Source: Pseudodesulfovibrio indicus (GTDB taxonomy: Bacteria; Desulfobacterota; Desulfovibrionia; Desulfovibrionales; Desulfovibrionaceae). From it: 64,000 bases of DNA. The notes under the pieces are model-generated. The model ran no database searches. It saw nothing but the letters and a program-made list of their open reading frames with translations, and was not told where the DNA came from. Positions within the stretch are counted from its first letter, which is position 1, and every line of letters starts with the position of its first letter. A program made the translations under genes and the position numbers. The stretch spans positions 3,701,486 through 3,765,485 of the forward strand of contig NZ_CP014206.1 of the NCBI RefSeq assembly GCF_001563225.1. Direction: 5' to 3'. Below are positions 15,615-25,759 of this stretch, piece by piece.

Positions 15615-16990
15615 GCAAACCGGACATCCCGACCATCCTCGTGGTGGACGACGACGAAAACATCCTCCAGGTGCTGGAGGCGCGGCTGCTCTCGGCGGGG
15701 TTGAGCCCGCTTTTGGCCGACAGCGCCGAGACCGCTCTGGAGATGCTGGCGGGCGAGCCCGTGGACCTGATCATCTCGGACGTGAAGATGCCCCGGCATG
15801 GCGGCCAGGCGCATGGCGGCCAGGCGCTGCTCAGGGAGGTGGCCGAACACTGGGGACACATCCCGGTGATCATGCTCACGGCCCACGGGACCATCCCGGA
15901 CGCGGTGGACTCCATGCAGGCCGGGGCCGTGGACTACCTGACCAAGCCGTTCGACGGCAAGGAGCTGGTCCGCCGGGTGCGCACCCGGCTGGAGGAATCC
16001 CGCACATCCGCTCCCCCCGGAAGGAAACCCGCCCCCAAGCCGTCCGCCAGCCGCCCCGCCGCCAACGGACTGATCGGCGGCCAGGCCCCGGCCATGGCCC
16101 GGTTCCTGGAGCTGCTGGCGCGGGTGGCCCGGTCCACCTCCACGGTGCTGCTCTTCGGCGAGTCCGGCACGGGCAAGGAAATGGCGGCGCGCATCCTGCA
16201 CGACCAGTCGCCGCGCGCGGACGGCCCCTTCGTCATCGTGGATTGCGGCTCCACCCAGCCCACCCTGCTGGAGAGCGAGCTGTTCGGCCACGTCAAGGGG
16301 TCCTTCACCCACGCGGTCAAGGACAAGAAAGGCCTCATCGAGGAGGCGGACGGCGGGACCCTGTTCCTGGACGAGATCGGCAACATCTCCCCGGACATGC
16401 AGACCCGGCTGCTGCGCTTTCTCCAGGAGGGGACCATCCGGCGGGTGGGCGACAACCGCGAGCGGGCCGTGTCCTGCCGGGTCATCGCCGCCACCAATGC
16501 GGATCTGCCCGAAATGGTCGCGGACGGGACCTTCCGCGAGGACCTCTACTACCGGCTCAAGGTCATCACCCTGACCATCCCGCCCCTGCGCGAGCGGCGC
16601 GAGGACATCCCGGCCCTGGCCACGGGGCTGCTGGCCGAGCTGTGCGCGCGCCAGGAACGGACGCCCGCGGTCCTGTCCCCGCAGGCCATGGACCGCCTCA
16701 CGGCCCACTCCTGGCCCGGCAACGTCCGCGAGCTGCGCAACGCCCTGGAGGCGGCCCTGGTCTTCTGCGGCGGGGACGTCATCGAACCTGACGACCTGCA
16801 GCTCGAACCCGCCCCGGCGGGCTCCCCGGCGGCTTCCGGCGCAAGCCTCTCCCTTGAGGACAGCGAACGGGAGACCATCCTCCGCGCCCTGGAGGCGTCC
16901 GGCGGGGTGAAGAAGGACGCGGCGGACCGGCTGGGCATCAGCCGCAGGGCCATCCATTACAAGATCAAGAAATACGGCATCGGCGAGTAG
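15611..16990 (+). CDS. Sigma-54-type response regulator (REC-AAA+-Fis) with altered GAFTGA loop
   Basis: A 459-residue NtrC-family regulator. The receiver (1-120) has acidic pair VVDDDE, phospho-acceptor Asp57 and Lys in LTKPFD. The AAA+ domain has Walker A GESGTGKE, Walker B GGTLFLDEIG and the sensor region. The C-terminal Fis-type helix-turn-helix is ADRLGISRRAIHYKIKKYGI. Two oddities: the loop that contacts sigma-54, normally GAFTGA, is GSFTHA; and a 15-bp perfect tandem duplication inserts five residues (HGGQA twice) in the loop just after Asp57. Both could change activation. It is co-transcribed with the upstream kinase. Confidence 0.9.
   Translation: MSKPDIPTILVVDDDENILQVLEARLLSAGLSPLLADSAETALEMLAGEPVDLIISDVKMPRHGGQAHGGQALLREVAEHWGHIPVIMLTAHGTIPDAVDSMQAGAVDYLTKPFDGKELVRRVRTRLEESRTSAPPGRKPAPKPSASRPAANGLIGGQAPAMARFLELLARVARSTSTVLLFGESGTGKEMAARILHDQSPRADGPFVIVDCGSTQPTLLESELFGHVKGSFTHAVKDKKGLIEEADGGTLFLDEIGNISPDMQTRLLRFLQEGTIRRVGDNRERAVSCRVIAATNADLPEMVADGTFREDLYYRLKVITLTIPPLRERREDIPALATGLLAELCARQERTPAVLSPQAMDRLTAHSWPGNVRELRNALEAALVFCGGDVIEPDDLQLEPAPAGSPAASGASLSLEDSERETILRALEASGGVKKDAADRLGISRRAIHYKIKKYGIGE
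15797..15826 (+). repeat. 15-bp perfect tandem duplication inside a receiver domain
   Basis: CATGGCGGCCAGGCG occurs twice head to tail (15797-15811, 15812-15826). Being a multiple of three it adds five residues to the beta3-alpha3 loop of the response regulator without breaking the frame. Confidence 0.95.
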
Positions 16991-17097
16991 CGGCGGGCGA
17001 ACATTGTCCCGATCCGGGACTTGCGCCCGGCAAACCGCTTGTATATGTTCAGGGTCACGATACGCCGGGCCTTTCCCGGCCCCCGGAGACACCGTAG

Positions 17098-18051
17098 ATG
17101 AGCGAAACGAAAATCCTGCTGGAATCGGGCACCAACGAGCTCGAAATAGTCGAATTCTATCTCGACGAAGCCCGACCGTCCGGCGACTATCGCGGGTATT
17201 ACGGCATCAACGTGGCCAAGGTGCTGGAGATCATCCAGATGCCGGAGCTGACCGAGATGCCCGAGGCGGCCCACCCTTCGGTGCTGGGCGCCTTCAACCT
17301 GCGCAACGAGATCATCCCGCTCATCGACCTGGCCGGGTGGCTGAAGAAGAAACGGGCCGATGGCGAGCCGCCCAAGGTCATCGTCACCGAATTCAACCGC
17401 ACCAAGAGCGCCTTCCTGGTATCGGGCGTGACCCGCATCCACCGCATCAACTGGCAGGAGGTGGAGGCCCCGACCAACTACGTCTCCTCCCTGACCGTCA
17501 ACTCCATCACCGGGGTGGTCAAGTTTTCCAACCGCATCGTCTTCATCCTCGACATGGAGAAGATCTGCATGGACCTCAACCCCGACGGCGCGTCGCTGCC
17601 GGAGACCGCCGAAAAGGTGAAGGAGGCTCTGGCCAGGACGACCTACCGGGTGCTCCTCGCCGACGACTCCACCATGGCCCGGAAGATGATCGCCAACATC
17701 CTGACCCAGTCCGGGTTCATGGTCCACGCCGAGGAGAACGGGGAGCTGGCCTTCAAGTACCTGCTCAAGGTCAAATCCAAGGCGGCCGCCGAAGACCTGC
17801 CCCTCAGCGACTTCGTCCACATGGTGGTCACGGACATCGAGATGCCGTCCATGGACGGCCACTCCCTGACCCGGCGCATCAAGGAAGACCACGACCTGCG
17901 CCACCTCCCGGTCATCCTCTGCTCCTCCATCATCACCGAGACCCTGCATCACAAGGGCATCGCCGTGGGCGCGGACGACCAAGTCTCCAAGGCCGAGCTC
18001 GGCGACCTTCCCGCCAAGGCGCTCAGACTCCTCGCCGAAAGCGCCAACTGA
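17098..18051 (+). CDS. cheV: Chemotaxis coupling/response protein CheV
   Basis: A 317-residue two-domain protein. Residues 1-165 form a CheW-like coupling domain (GINVAKVLEIIQMPELTEMP, FNLRNEIIPLIDL). Residues 180-315 form a receiver domain with acidic pair LADDST, phospho-acceptor Asp in VVTDIEMPSMDG, and Lys in VSKAE. CheV couples chemoreceptors to CheA and modulates adaptation through its own phosphorylation. It stands apart from other chemotaxis genes. The start at 17098 keeps the full CheW domain. Confidence 0.92.
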   Translation: MSETKILLESGTNELEIVEFYLDEARPSGDYRGYYGINVAKVLEIIQMPELTEMPEAAHPSVLGAFNLRNEIIPLIDLAGWLKKKRADGEPPKVIVTEFNRTKSAFLVSGVTRIHRINWQEVEAPTNYVSSLTVNSITGVVKFSNRIVFILDMEKICMDLNPDGASLPETAEKVKEALARTTYRVLLADDSTMARKMIANILTQSGFMVHAEENGELAFKYLLKVKSKAAAEDLPLSDFVHMVVTDIEMPSMDGHSLTRRIKEDHDLRHLPVILCSSIITETLHHKGIAVGADDQVSKAELGDLPAKALRLLAESAN

Positions 18052-18076
18052 TACGGCTAAACGGGCAGGCAAGACT

Positions 18077-19665
18077 ATGACATCCCGCAGCGCCAAGAAG
18101 TTCTTCGCCTACCTGGCCAAGAGCTACCCGGTCATGTGCGCCTCCGGCGCGTTCCCGATGATGCCGCCCGTGACCGACGCCTCCCGCTGGCTCGACCGGC
18201 TGGACGACCTCTCCGCCAAGGGCATCGCCAAGCACGTTTCCGCCCTGAACGGGTTCCGCAGGGACTTTCTGAACGAGGCCGCCAAGAGCAGCGACGCCGA
18301 GACAAGGGGCCGCGCCCGCGCCCTGGCCATGAGCGCCGGGGCCGCCGTGGCCGAGCTGGACGGCACCCGCGCCTGGCAGCGCGCCCCGGAATTCTATCTC
18401 CAGGTGGCCTTCACCGGACTGGAACAGGCGGCGGACCTGCCCGCCGACAGCGAACGCCACCGGCAGAAGCGGTTCATCGCCCGGCTCAAGGCGATCCCCG
18501 CCCTGCTCTCCCTGGCCCCCCAGAACATCGAGGCCATCAGCGCCCAGAGCCGCGCCACCTCCCAGACCATGATCCGGGACTGCGCCCGCTATCTCACGGA
18601 GCTGGCCGGGCAGGAGCTGGGCAAGGCGGGCAAGGCCCCCCGGTTCCTGGCGGACACCCTGGCCGCCCTGCGCGAATTCGACCGTTTCGTCACCGTCAGC
18701 CCGGAGATTCCCGGCCCAGAGGGGCCGCCCTTCCAATACGCGGCCGAACACCTGCTGTGTACCGACAAGGGACCGGAATCGCTGCGCACCCTGGCCGAGG
18801 AGGAGTTCGACGAGCGGCTGGCCTCCCTGGCCGGACTGGAGCGGGCCATCGGCCGAGGCTCCTGGCGGGAGTTGTACGAGGGGTACGAAGGCCCGCCCTC
18901 GGATGGGCTCGAGCCGCTGGACCTCATCGTGCGGGAGATTCACCGGCTGCGCGCCTTCGTGCACGAAGGCCCCCTGGCCGGGGTGTTCGCGGACACCGGG
19001 CTGCGCATCGAATCCCAGCCCCGCCACATGGGCGCGTCGCTCAGGCCCATCCACCACGACCCCATGCTCGGGGCGTGGGAGAACGAACCCTCCCGCTGCT
19101 ACGTCAGCCCGCAGATCTTTTCCGGCAACCGGTTCAGGGATACCCCGGCCCGGCTCGCCCGGATGCGCCGGGAATACCCGTTTCTGGCCGCGGCCCAGAC
19201 CTATCCGGGCCGCCACCTCCTCGATTCCCAGCGCCGCGCCCTGGGCAACGACCCGCTGTCCCAGGTGACCAATCCGCTGTTCATGGCTGGCTGGCTCGCC
19301 TTCGGTGAAACGCTGCTCGAAGAGCTGGACTATCTGGTCACGGACCTCGACCGGCTGGTGCTTCACGTGCGCGGACTGCGCCGCGCGGCCCTGGCGCGCA
19401 TCGACACCGAGCTGGCCTCGGGCGGGCTGGACCAGGACCGCTGCCTGGACATCCTGGACCAGGCCGGGTTCTCCGCGAGGAGGGACTGGCCCATGTCCGA
19501 ACCATCCGCATGGCCCCGGGCCACCGGACCATGCCGATCCTCGGCCTGCGCGAAATACGGGAACTGCGCCGGGAATGGGCGCTGGAGCTGCCCCTGTTCT
19601 GCAAGACGCTGTTCGCGTGCGGACAGCTGCCCATGGACTCCATCCGGGAGCGCGGGGTCCGCTAG
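18077..19665 (+). pseudogene. DUF885-like protein gene, frameshifted near its 3' end
   Basis: From ATG 18077 the frame reads a 460-residue helical protein with a conserved-looking GASLRPIHHDPMLGAWENEP segment. Near 19472-19482 the frame changes. The original frame continues as low-quality sequence, while the shifted frame continues smoothly to a TAG at 19665 through APGHRTMPILGLREIRELRR and ends ACGQLPMDSIRERGVR. The ends of DUF885 proteins have a similar APGQ...ILELR pattern, so this is probably that family, though the call is tentative. A single-base loss in a GCGAGGAGGG tract explains the shift. Either a recent pseudogene or a sequence error. CheV lies upstream but no functional link is evident. 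Confidence 0.6.
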
Positions 19666-19688
19666 ACCCTTTCTTCGGGAATGGCCTG

Positions 19689-21471
19689 CTAGAGGCTGGA
19701 GAGGTTGCCCAAAGCCGAGAGATGCCCCGCCCGGATCACCTTCACTTGGTCTGACAGCATTTCGATCCGTTCAATATTATTCAGGAAAAATTCGGCAAGC
19801 TCGGAGTCGAGCCGCCCTTCGGCCACGTCCTTGCGCAGGATCTTGACCGCCTCGGAGCGGGTGAAGGCGGGCTTGTAGTGCCGCTCCTGGGTGACCGCGT
19901 CGTAGATGTCCACGATGGCCATCATCCGGCTCTGGAGCAGGATTTCGTCACCCTTGAGCGAGTCCGGGTAGCCGGAGCCGTCCATGCGCTCGTGGTGCTG
20001 ACGGATGATGGTCAGCAGGTTGCTGTAGTTGTCCTGCATGGGGATGTGCTGGAGGATGCGCTCGCTCTCGGCCGGGTGACGCTGAATCTCGCGGCGCTCG
20101 TCGCGGGTCAGGTTGCCGTAGCTCAGGAGCAGGTGTTCCATCTCGTCTTCGTAGAGGTACTTGAGGGTGGCCCCGTCCCTGCGCATGACCCGCGCGCCGA
20201 GCTCCCGGACGAAATCCAGGTCCTCTGGGGCCGGGGTCATGGCCTTGTTGACTTCGCTCAGACAGGCGTAGGCCTCGGCCCAGTCGAACCCGTCGAACTG
20301 GCCCATGAGCTGGAACCGCGCACGGACAATGGCCATCTGGCGGTCGGTCAGCCGGGTACGCTTGGTCAGGACCTCCTCCTTGATGCCGATCTTGCCGACG
20401 TCGTGCAGGATGCCCGCATAGTAGATCTCGCGCAGCTCGTCGTCCGAGAAGACCGTGCCACGGTGACCGCCGTCCTCGTTCAGGGCGTGGGCAAAGGCCA
20501 CGGCCAGGTGGGCGACGCGCTCGGAGTGGCCCGCGGTATACGGGTCCCGGGAATCGATGGCCTCGGCCAGCGCCTGGAGGATGGCGCTCATGAGCTTCTG
20601 GATGCCTTCGAAATTGAAGGAGTTGGAGACCGAGATGCCGGCCACCGAGGCCAGGGTGGACAGGCTGCGGCGGTGGGCCGCCTCGAATACCCCGGTATTC
20701 TGGGAGGCGAGGATGAGCACGCCCTCGCACCGGTTGGGCGAGTTGATGGGGATGAGGATCATGGACCCCAATCCCGGCAACTCGTTGTCCCAGCGCGTCT
20801 CGCTCTCCAGGTTGTTGACGATCTCGCCCTTGCCGGAGCGGACCACCTCTTCGAACAGGGCGCTGTCCACCATGGGCTGGAGATAGGTCCCGAAGGGAAA
20901 GCCGAACTGCACGGCCAGCCGGAAGACCTTGCGCGAAGGCTCCAGCAGAAAGATCATGCCCAACTCGCCGGGATAATTTTCCAACCGGCACTCGTCGATG
21001 AGCGCGCCGACCACGTCGCGCAGGTGCAGGGATGTATTGATGTTGGGAACGGAGCGGTGGAGCAGGGCCAGCTCGCGGTATTTGGCCAGGGCCTCCTCGG
21101 CGATGGACCGTCTGGCGCGCTCCATGTCCACCAGCTCCTGGATGGAGTAGGAGACGAATTCGAGAATCCCGTCGCAGGCCGCGCCGTCGCCCTGTCCGTT
21201 CCGCATGCTCAGGAGTCCGGAGTGGACCCCGTCGTACTGGATCGGGACCGAGACCACCCCGGGGGCGCCCTCGCGAAAATCGGCCGCAACGCCCTCGCCC
21301 TCCACGATGACCACCTCGCCGTCGTAGCTGATGGCCAGAGAGCAGTTCCCCCCTCCCAGCCGGACCGCCTTGCGGAGCAGGTTCCGCAGCGTGTCCCCCT
21401 CCCAGCCGGACCGCCTTGCGGAGCAGGTTCCGCAGGACGCCTGGTCGGATGTATTTTTTGAGCGGGGTCAT
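19689..21471 (-). pseudogene. HD-GYP cyclic-di-GMP phosphodiesterase gene broken by a 46-bp tandem duplication
   Basis: The ancestral start is ATG 21471 (MTPLKKYIRPGVLRNLL...). A 41-bp sequence repeated with period 46 (21349-21435) shifts the frame; removing one copy joins this N-terminus in frame to NCSLAISYDGEVVIVEGEG and the rest of the protein. The remainder contains a GAF-like sensor domain (about 80-245) and an HD-GYP domain with HDVGKIGIKEE and HHERMDGSGYPD, which hydrolyses c-di-GMP. A GTG at 21314 could still start a shortened protein of 541 residues that keeps both main domains. It is the last gene of a leftward signalling operon. Confidence 0.8.
21349..21435 (-). repeat. 46-bp-period tandem duplication at the start of an HD-GYP gene
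   Basis: The 41-bp stretches 21349-21389 and 21395-21435 are identical, separated by CGTGT. The period of 46 is not a multiple of three, so it breaks the reading frame. Confidence 0.95.
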
Positions 21472-21502
21472 GCCTGTTTGTTCGTTGGCGGGACGGAGTC
21501 GG

Positions 21503-21883
21503 CTACAGTTCCAGCAGCTCCTTGGACACCCGGAGGATCTCGTCCGGGTCGAAGGGCTTGGTCATGTACATCATGGCCCCCAGCTCCAGCCCCTGCTTGC
21601 GGTCCACTTCCTGCCCCTTGGCGGTCAGCAGGATGATCTTCACATCCTTGAGGGTCGGGTCGTCCTTGATGATCCGGCAGACTTCATAGCCGTTCATCTT
21701 GGGCATCATGATGTCGAGAAAGACGAGGTCGGGACGCTTGCTCCGGATGAACTCCAACCCCTCCTCGCCGTCGGAAGCGGTGTACAGGTCCACTTCGAAC
21801 TCATCTTCAAGCTCCTCGAGGGTCTGCTCAAGGAGCATTTTGATGTGGACCTCGTCGTCGACAATGAGGATCTTCATGGCCAT
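21503..21883 (-). CDS. Single-domain response regulator
   Basis: A 126-residue stand-alone receiver domain: acidic pair IVDDE, phospho-acceptor Asp in FLDIMMPKMNG (about residue 57), Thr in LLTAKG and Lys in MTKPFDPDEI. It has no output domain. AAGGAG eight bases before ATG 21883 sets the start. It lies between a hybrid kinase and an HD-GYP gene on one strand, so it probably relays phosphate from the kinase or modulates the HD-GYP protein. Confidence 0.9.
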   Translation of the reverse strand: MAMKILIVDDEVHIKMLLEQTLEELEDEFEVDLYTASDGEEGLEFIRSKRPDLVFLDIMMPKMNGYEVCRIIKDDPTLKDVKIILLTAKGQEVDRKQGLELGAMMYMTKPFDPDEILRVSKELLEL

Positions 21884-21995
21884 TTAGCAACTCCTTGAAA
21901 ACAAACCGTTAGAAAAAAACCTGCCGGAACGGTCCCCCCAATTTGAATATCATGCCACAAGTGGGCATGGTATCGCAATTGGAATAACGCCCGCC

Positions 21996-24512
21996 TCACG
22001 CGCAGGCCGACGGCGGCAGGATGATCACCGAGATCCCCCGCAGCCCGGAAAGCCTCTTCAGTTCCACATTGCCGCACTCCTCCGCCGGGATGAACACCGT
22101 CCCCCGGAACCCCTCCTCGGCCAGCTTCCAGAAGGCCTCCACCGAGGTGAAGCGGACGTCTCCCGTGCACAGCACAGCCAGTCCGTTGAGATCGCAGCTC
22201 CGGCCGTCGCCGAGCACGATGCAGGAATTGCAGCATTCCCTGCCGTCCAACAGGGCGCGGGCCGCCTCAAGCAGGGAGACGTCGTCCACGGGCTTGACCA
22301 GGGCCATGTCCCCGGCCTCCTCCTCCACGCCGCTCAGGGCGGTGATGACCAGGATGGGGATGGACCGGGTGGCCGGGATGCGGCGCAGCCGCTCTATGAC
22401 CTCGCGGCCGTCCATGCCCGGCATCATGATGTCCATGGTGATCAGATCGGGCAGGACCGACTGGGCGGTTCTGATGGCCTCCGGTCCGGACATGGCCTCG
22501 CAGACGATGAACCCCTGGTCCTCGAAGACCTGGGACAGGTACTCGATGAGCGAGGGATCGTCGTCGACCACCAGAACCAGGGGCTTGGCGTTCGCCCGGC
22601 CCCCTGCCACCTCGTCGGGGTCAATCTCCGGCGGGCGGCAGGACACCGCCTTGGCGTCCCCGGCCTTGGCCGATCCGGAAACCGGGATGGTGAAAGAGAA
22701 GACGCTCCCCTTGCCCGGCTCGCTCTCGACCCAGATGCGGCCGTTGTGGCGCTCCACGATCTGGCGGCAGATGGGCAGCCCCAGGCCGGTCCCTTCCGGC
22801 TTGGAGGTCAGGGTGTCGCCTACCTGCTTGAACTTGTCGAAAATCAGGTGCATGTCGCCGGGTTCGATGCCCTCGCCGTTGTCCCGGACAGAGACCAGGA
22901 TGTCGTCGCCCTCCTGGCGCGCGGAGCAGACGACGGGGCCGACTCCGGTGAACTTCACGGCGTTGGAGATGAGGTTGACCACCACCTGGACCAGCCTGGC
23001 CCGGTCGCCGTTGACCCTGGGCAGCCCACCGGCCACCTGGGTGACCACCTCGAGCCCCTTGGACTGCCACAGGCCGCGCGTGGCCTCCCGCGACTGCTCC
23101 AGGACCGCGCCCAAGGAGACCTCCTCGTCGCGCCACTGAATCTCTCCGGCCTCCATCCTGGCGATGTCCAGGACGTCGTTGATCAGCTCGGTCAGCCGTT
23201 CGGCCTCGGCCACGATGATCCCCATGTTGCTGCGCACCTGCTCGATGGGCTTCTCCACCTCGGCCCGTTCCGCAAGCAGCGGAAACACGGACTTCTCCAG
23301 CTTCTTCCTGATGATCTTGGAGAAGCCCAGAACCGAGGTCATGGGCGTGCGCAGCTCGTGGGAGACCGTGGAGATGAAATCCGTCTTGAGCTGGTCGAGC
23401 TCCTTCTCGCGGGTGATGTCGCGCACCAGCAGGACGCCGCCCATGCACCGCGGGGCCGGTTCGGAGACGTGGATGGACGACCCCACCGCCTTGCCGGTCC
23501 GCCCCCGGCTCAGAGCGATCTCGCCGGACACCACCTTGCCCTCGCAGCCGCAGATGGCCTTGGTCAGCTCGGCGACCTCCGTGGGAAACACCTGCTGGAC
23601 CCGGCTGCCCTCGTACCCCTTCTCGTCCAGGCCGAACAGCTCGCGCATGGCCGGGTTGAGAACCGTGATCTCGCCCTTGACCCCGACCACGAGCAGCCCG
23701 TCGGCCAGGTTGTCGATGATCGCCGCCAGGTAGGCCATATGCTCGCGCAGGTCGGCCGTGGCCTTGTCCACCTCGCTCTCCATCTCGGAGAAGAGCAGGG
23801 CCAGCTCCTGGCCCATGGACATCATGGCCCGGCCCAGGACCTCCAGCTCGTCGCGGGTGCGGATGTCGATGGAGTCGGAAAAGTCGTGCGCGGCCACCTT
23901 GCGGGCGTATTCGGTGAGCTGGCCCAGGGGCCGGGAGATGCGCCGGATCACCAGATAGAGAAGGCCCACGCAGCCCCAGAAGATGAAGAACAGCAGCGCC
24001 TGCATCTTGATGACCACCTCCCAGAAGTAGGCGATGATCACTTCCTTGCCCATGCCCACGTGCACGTGCCCGGCCAGCCCCGCCAGGACCGGCTGGCAGA
24101 TGTCGATGACACGGCCGAACGGCTCGATCTCCAGGGGGGTGACCAGCGTCCGGTGCCGCATGCCCTGTATGTCGCGCAGGATGGGCGGCATCTCCGGCAC
24201 GAAGGTGTGCGAGACCACCAGCCCGTCGGCGTCCACCACGAAGACGTAGACCACGCCCTCGATCTCCAGGTACTGGTCGATCATGGACTGGACCGTGGCC
24301 GCGTCCCGGTTGAGCAGGATCTCCTGGCTGGCACCGGCGATGGACTGGGCGATGGCCGTGCCTTTGCTCAGGTACTCTCGGGTCATGTGGTCGTAGAGGG
24401 TCCAGGCCGTGAGCGCCGAGGTCAGGGTCGAGATGACCCCGAACAGGCAGAAGGCCAGCAGCCCCGTCTTCATGAACAGGGAGATGCCCTTTATCCTGGT
24501 CTCGCCACTCAT
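21996..24512 (-). CDS. Membrane hybrid histidine kinase with C-terminal receiver
   Basis: An 838-residue protein. It has a transmembrane helix at about 15-37, a periplasmic region, a second helix at about 168-190, then HAMP, PAS (about 255-370), HisKA with VSHELRTPMTSV, HATPase (NLISNAVKF, DNGEGIEPGD, GTGLGLPI), and a receiver with VVDDDPS and Asp in TMDIMMPGMDG. A final region of about 100 residues, starting with a Cys cluster (CCNSC), has no clear family. The ATG at 24512 overlaps the stop of the upstream binding-protein gene (ATGA), so the two are coupled: the binding protein is the probable periplasmic sensor for this kinase. Confidence 0.9.
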   Translation of the reverse strand: MSGETRIKGISLFMKTGLLAFCLFGVISTLTSALTAWTLYDHMTREYLSKGTAIAQSIAGASQEILLNRDAATVQSMIDQYLEIEGVVYVFVVDADGLVVSHTFVPEMPPILRDIQGMRHRTLVTPLEIEPFGRVIDICQPVLAGLAGHVHVGMGKEVIIAYFWEVVIKMQALLFFIFWGCVGLLYLVIRRISRPLGQLTEYARKVAAHDFSDSIDIRTRDELEVLGRAMMSMGQELALLFSEMESEVDKATADLREHMAYLAAIIDNLADGLLVVGVKGEITVLNPAMRELFGLDEKGYEGSRVQQVFPTEVAELTKAICGCEGKVVSGEIALSRGRTGKAVGSSIHVSEPAPRCMGGVLLVRDITREKELDQLKTDFISTVSHELRTPMTSVLGFSKIIRKKLEKSVFPLLAERAEVEKPIEQVRSNMGIIVAEAERLTELINDVLDIARMEAGEIQWRDEEVSLGAVLEQSREATRGLWQSKGLEVVTQVAGGLPRVNGDRARLVQVVVNLISNAVKFTGVGPVVCSARQEGDDILVSVRDNGEGIEPGDMHLIFDKFKQVGDTLTSKPEGTGLGLPICRQIVERHNGRIWVESEPGKGSVFSFTIPVSGSAKAGDAKAVSCRPPEIDPDEVAGGRANAKPLVLVVDDDPSLIEYLSQVFEDQGFIVCEAMSGPEAIRTAQSVLPDLITMDIMMPGMDGREVIERLRRIPATRSIPILVITALSGVEEEAGDMALVKPVDDVSLLEAARALLDGRECCNSCIVLGDGRSCDLNGLAVLCTGDVRFTSVEAFWKLAEEGFRGTVFIPAEECGNVELKRLSGLRGISVIILPPSACA

Positions 24513-25759
24513 TGCTGCCATTCCTGCCACTGGCCCTCGTCTATGGGCACGATCTTGCCGTCGCTGACAGTGGTGAAATAGACGCGGTCCAGCCCCTGGT
24601 GCCGGTCCGGGCCGAAGTGCAGGGGAACGTCGATGCCGATGTCCACCCGGCGCAGGGATTCCGCCGCCGCCTTCAGCCCCAGGCCGGGATTCTCGTCATA
24701 GGCTTCGAGGACCCGGGCCATGGCCTTGGCGTTGAGGAACCCCTCGAAACCGGTGAAGCTGTAGTGCAGAGGAACGTACGCCTTGGCCGCGTAGGACGGG
24801 GGCGGCGGCGGGCAGCAGTCCATCAGCTCGCGGTACTCGCGCACCGCGGGCAGGGAGAGGTCTTCGTAGGACGGGACCACCTGGGTGTTGATCAGGTTCG
24901 CGGTGTAGTCCCGGCCGGACGACAGCCCCGCCGTGTTGAGCAGGCCGAGCAGCCATGTGCTGCCCACGAACGAGACGTTGGCGATGGGGACGTCGAGCCC
25001 CATGTCGCGGGCATCGCGAATGAAGGCCGCGCAGGCCGCGTAGGACCCGATGGAGAGCACCGCGTCCGGCTTGGAGCGCATGATGATCTCCACCTGGGGG
25101 CGCATGGACCCGTCGAACTTGGCGCCGCGCAGGTAGGTGGCCTCGCCCACCAGGGAGAGCCCCTTGGCGGCCAGGGCTCGGTGCGCGCCGTCCCATCCGC
25201 TTCGCCCGTAGGCGTCGGCCTGGTAGAAGACCGCCAGCCGCTTGCGGTTGAGCTTCAGGAACCGGTCCACGAGCACGTGCAGCTCCTGGCGGTAGGAGGG
25301 GCGCAGGTTGAAGACGAACTCGTCATAGGGCGGCTCGCGCTGCGGCTCGGCCCCGGTGAAGGGGAAGAAGAGAAGCTTGCGCCGGCCCGCGTATCCCTTG
25401 AGCAGGGGCAGGATGCGGGTCACGGTGGGGGTGCCCACATAGCTGTACAGGCACAGCGGATCTTCGTCCCTGAGAAATTCGATGGTGTTGTCGATGGCCG
25501 GGCCGGGCTGGTAGCCGTCATCCAGGATGCGGATGACCACGGGCTTGCCGTTGATGCCGCCCTTCTCGTTCAGCCGGTTGAAGTAGGCCATGGAACCCCG
25601 GTACAGCTCCACGCCCAGGCCGTCGCTCGGGCCGGTGAAGGCGGCGGACATGCCGAGAATATAGGCTTTTTCCTCCTGCGCCCCGGCCCACGGAACGGCG
25701 CACAACAGGGCCAGCGCGAAAACGACCGCCGCGAGCCGCCGCACCCTGGCTCGGTTCAT
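24509..25759 (-). CDS. Periplasmic ligand-binding protein (branched-chain amino acid/urea type)
   Basis: A 416-residue type 1 periplasmic binding protein with a signal peptide (VVFALALLCAVPWAGAQ). The fold signature ILGMSAAFTGPSDGLGVELYRGSMAYF and GINGKPVVIRILDDGYQP is that of LivJ/UrtA/AmiC-like proteins. No ABC transporter genes are adjacent; the next gene is a hybrid kinase that overlaps it by 4 bases. It therefore probably presents a small amide, amino acid or similar ligand to the kinase. A Cys-Cys followed by PPPPP is an unusual insertion. The start at 25759 gives a proper signal peptide. Confidence 0.88.
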   Translation of the reverse strand: MNRARVRRLAAVVFALALLCAVPWAGAQEEKAYILGMSAAFTGPSDGLGVELYRGSMAYFNRLNEKGGINGKPVVIRILDDGYQPGPAIDNTIEFLRDEDPLCLYSYVGTPTVTRILPLLKGYAGRRKLLFFPFTGAEPQREPPYDEFVFNLRPSYRQELHVLVDRFLKLNRKRLAVFYQADAYGRSGWDGAHRALAAKGLSLVGEATYLRGAKFDGSMRPQVEIIMRSKPDAVLSIGSYAACAAFIRDARDMGLDVPIANVSFVGSTWLLGLLNTAGLSSGRDYTANLINTQVVPSYEDLSLPAVREYRELMDCCPPPPPSYAAKAYVPLHYSFTGFEGFLNAKAMARVLEAYDENPGLGLKAAAESLRRVDIGIDVPLHFGPDRHQGLDRVYFTTVSDGKIVPIDEGQWQEWQQ

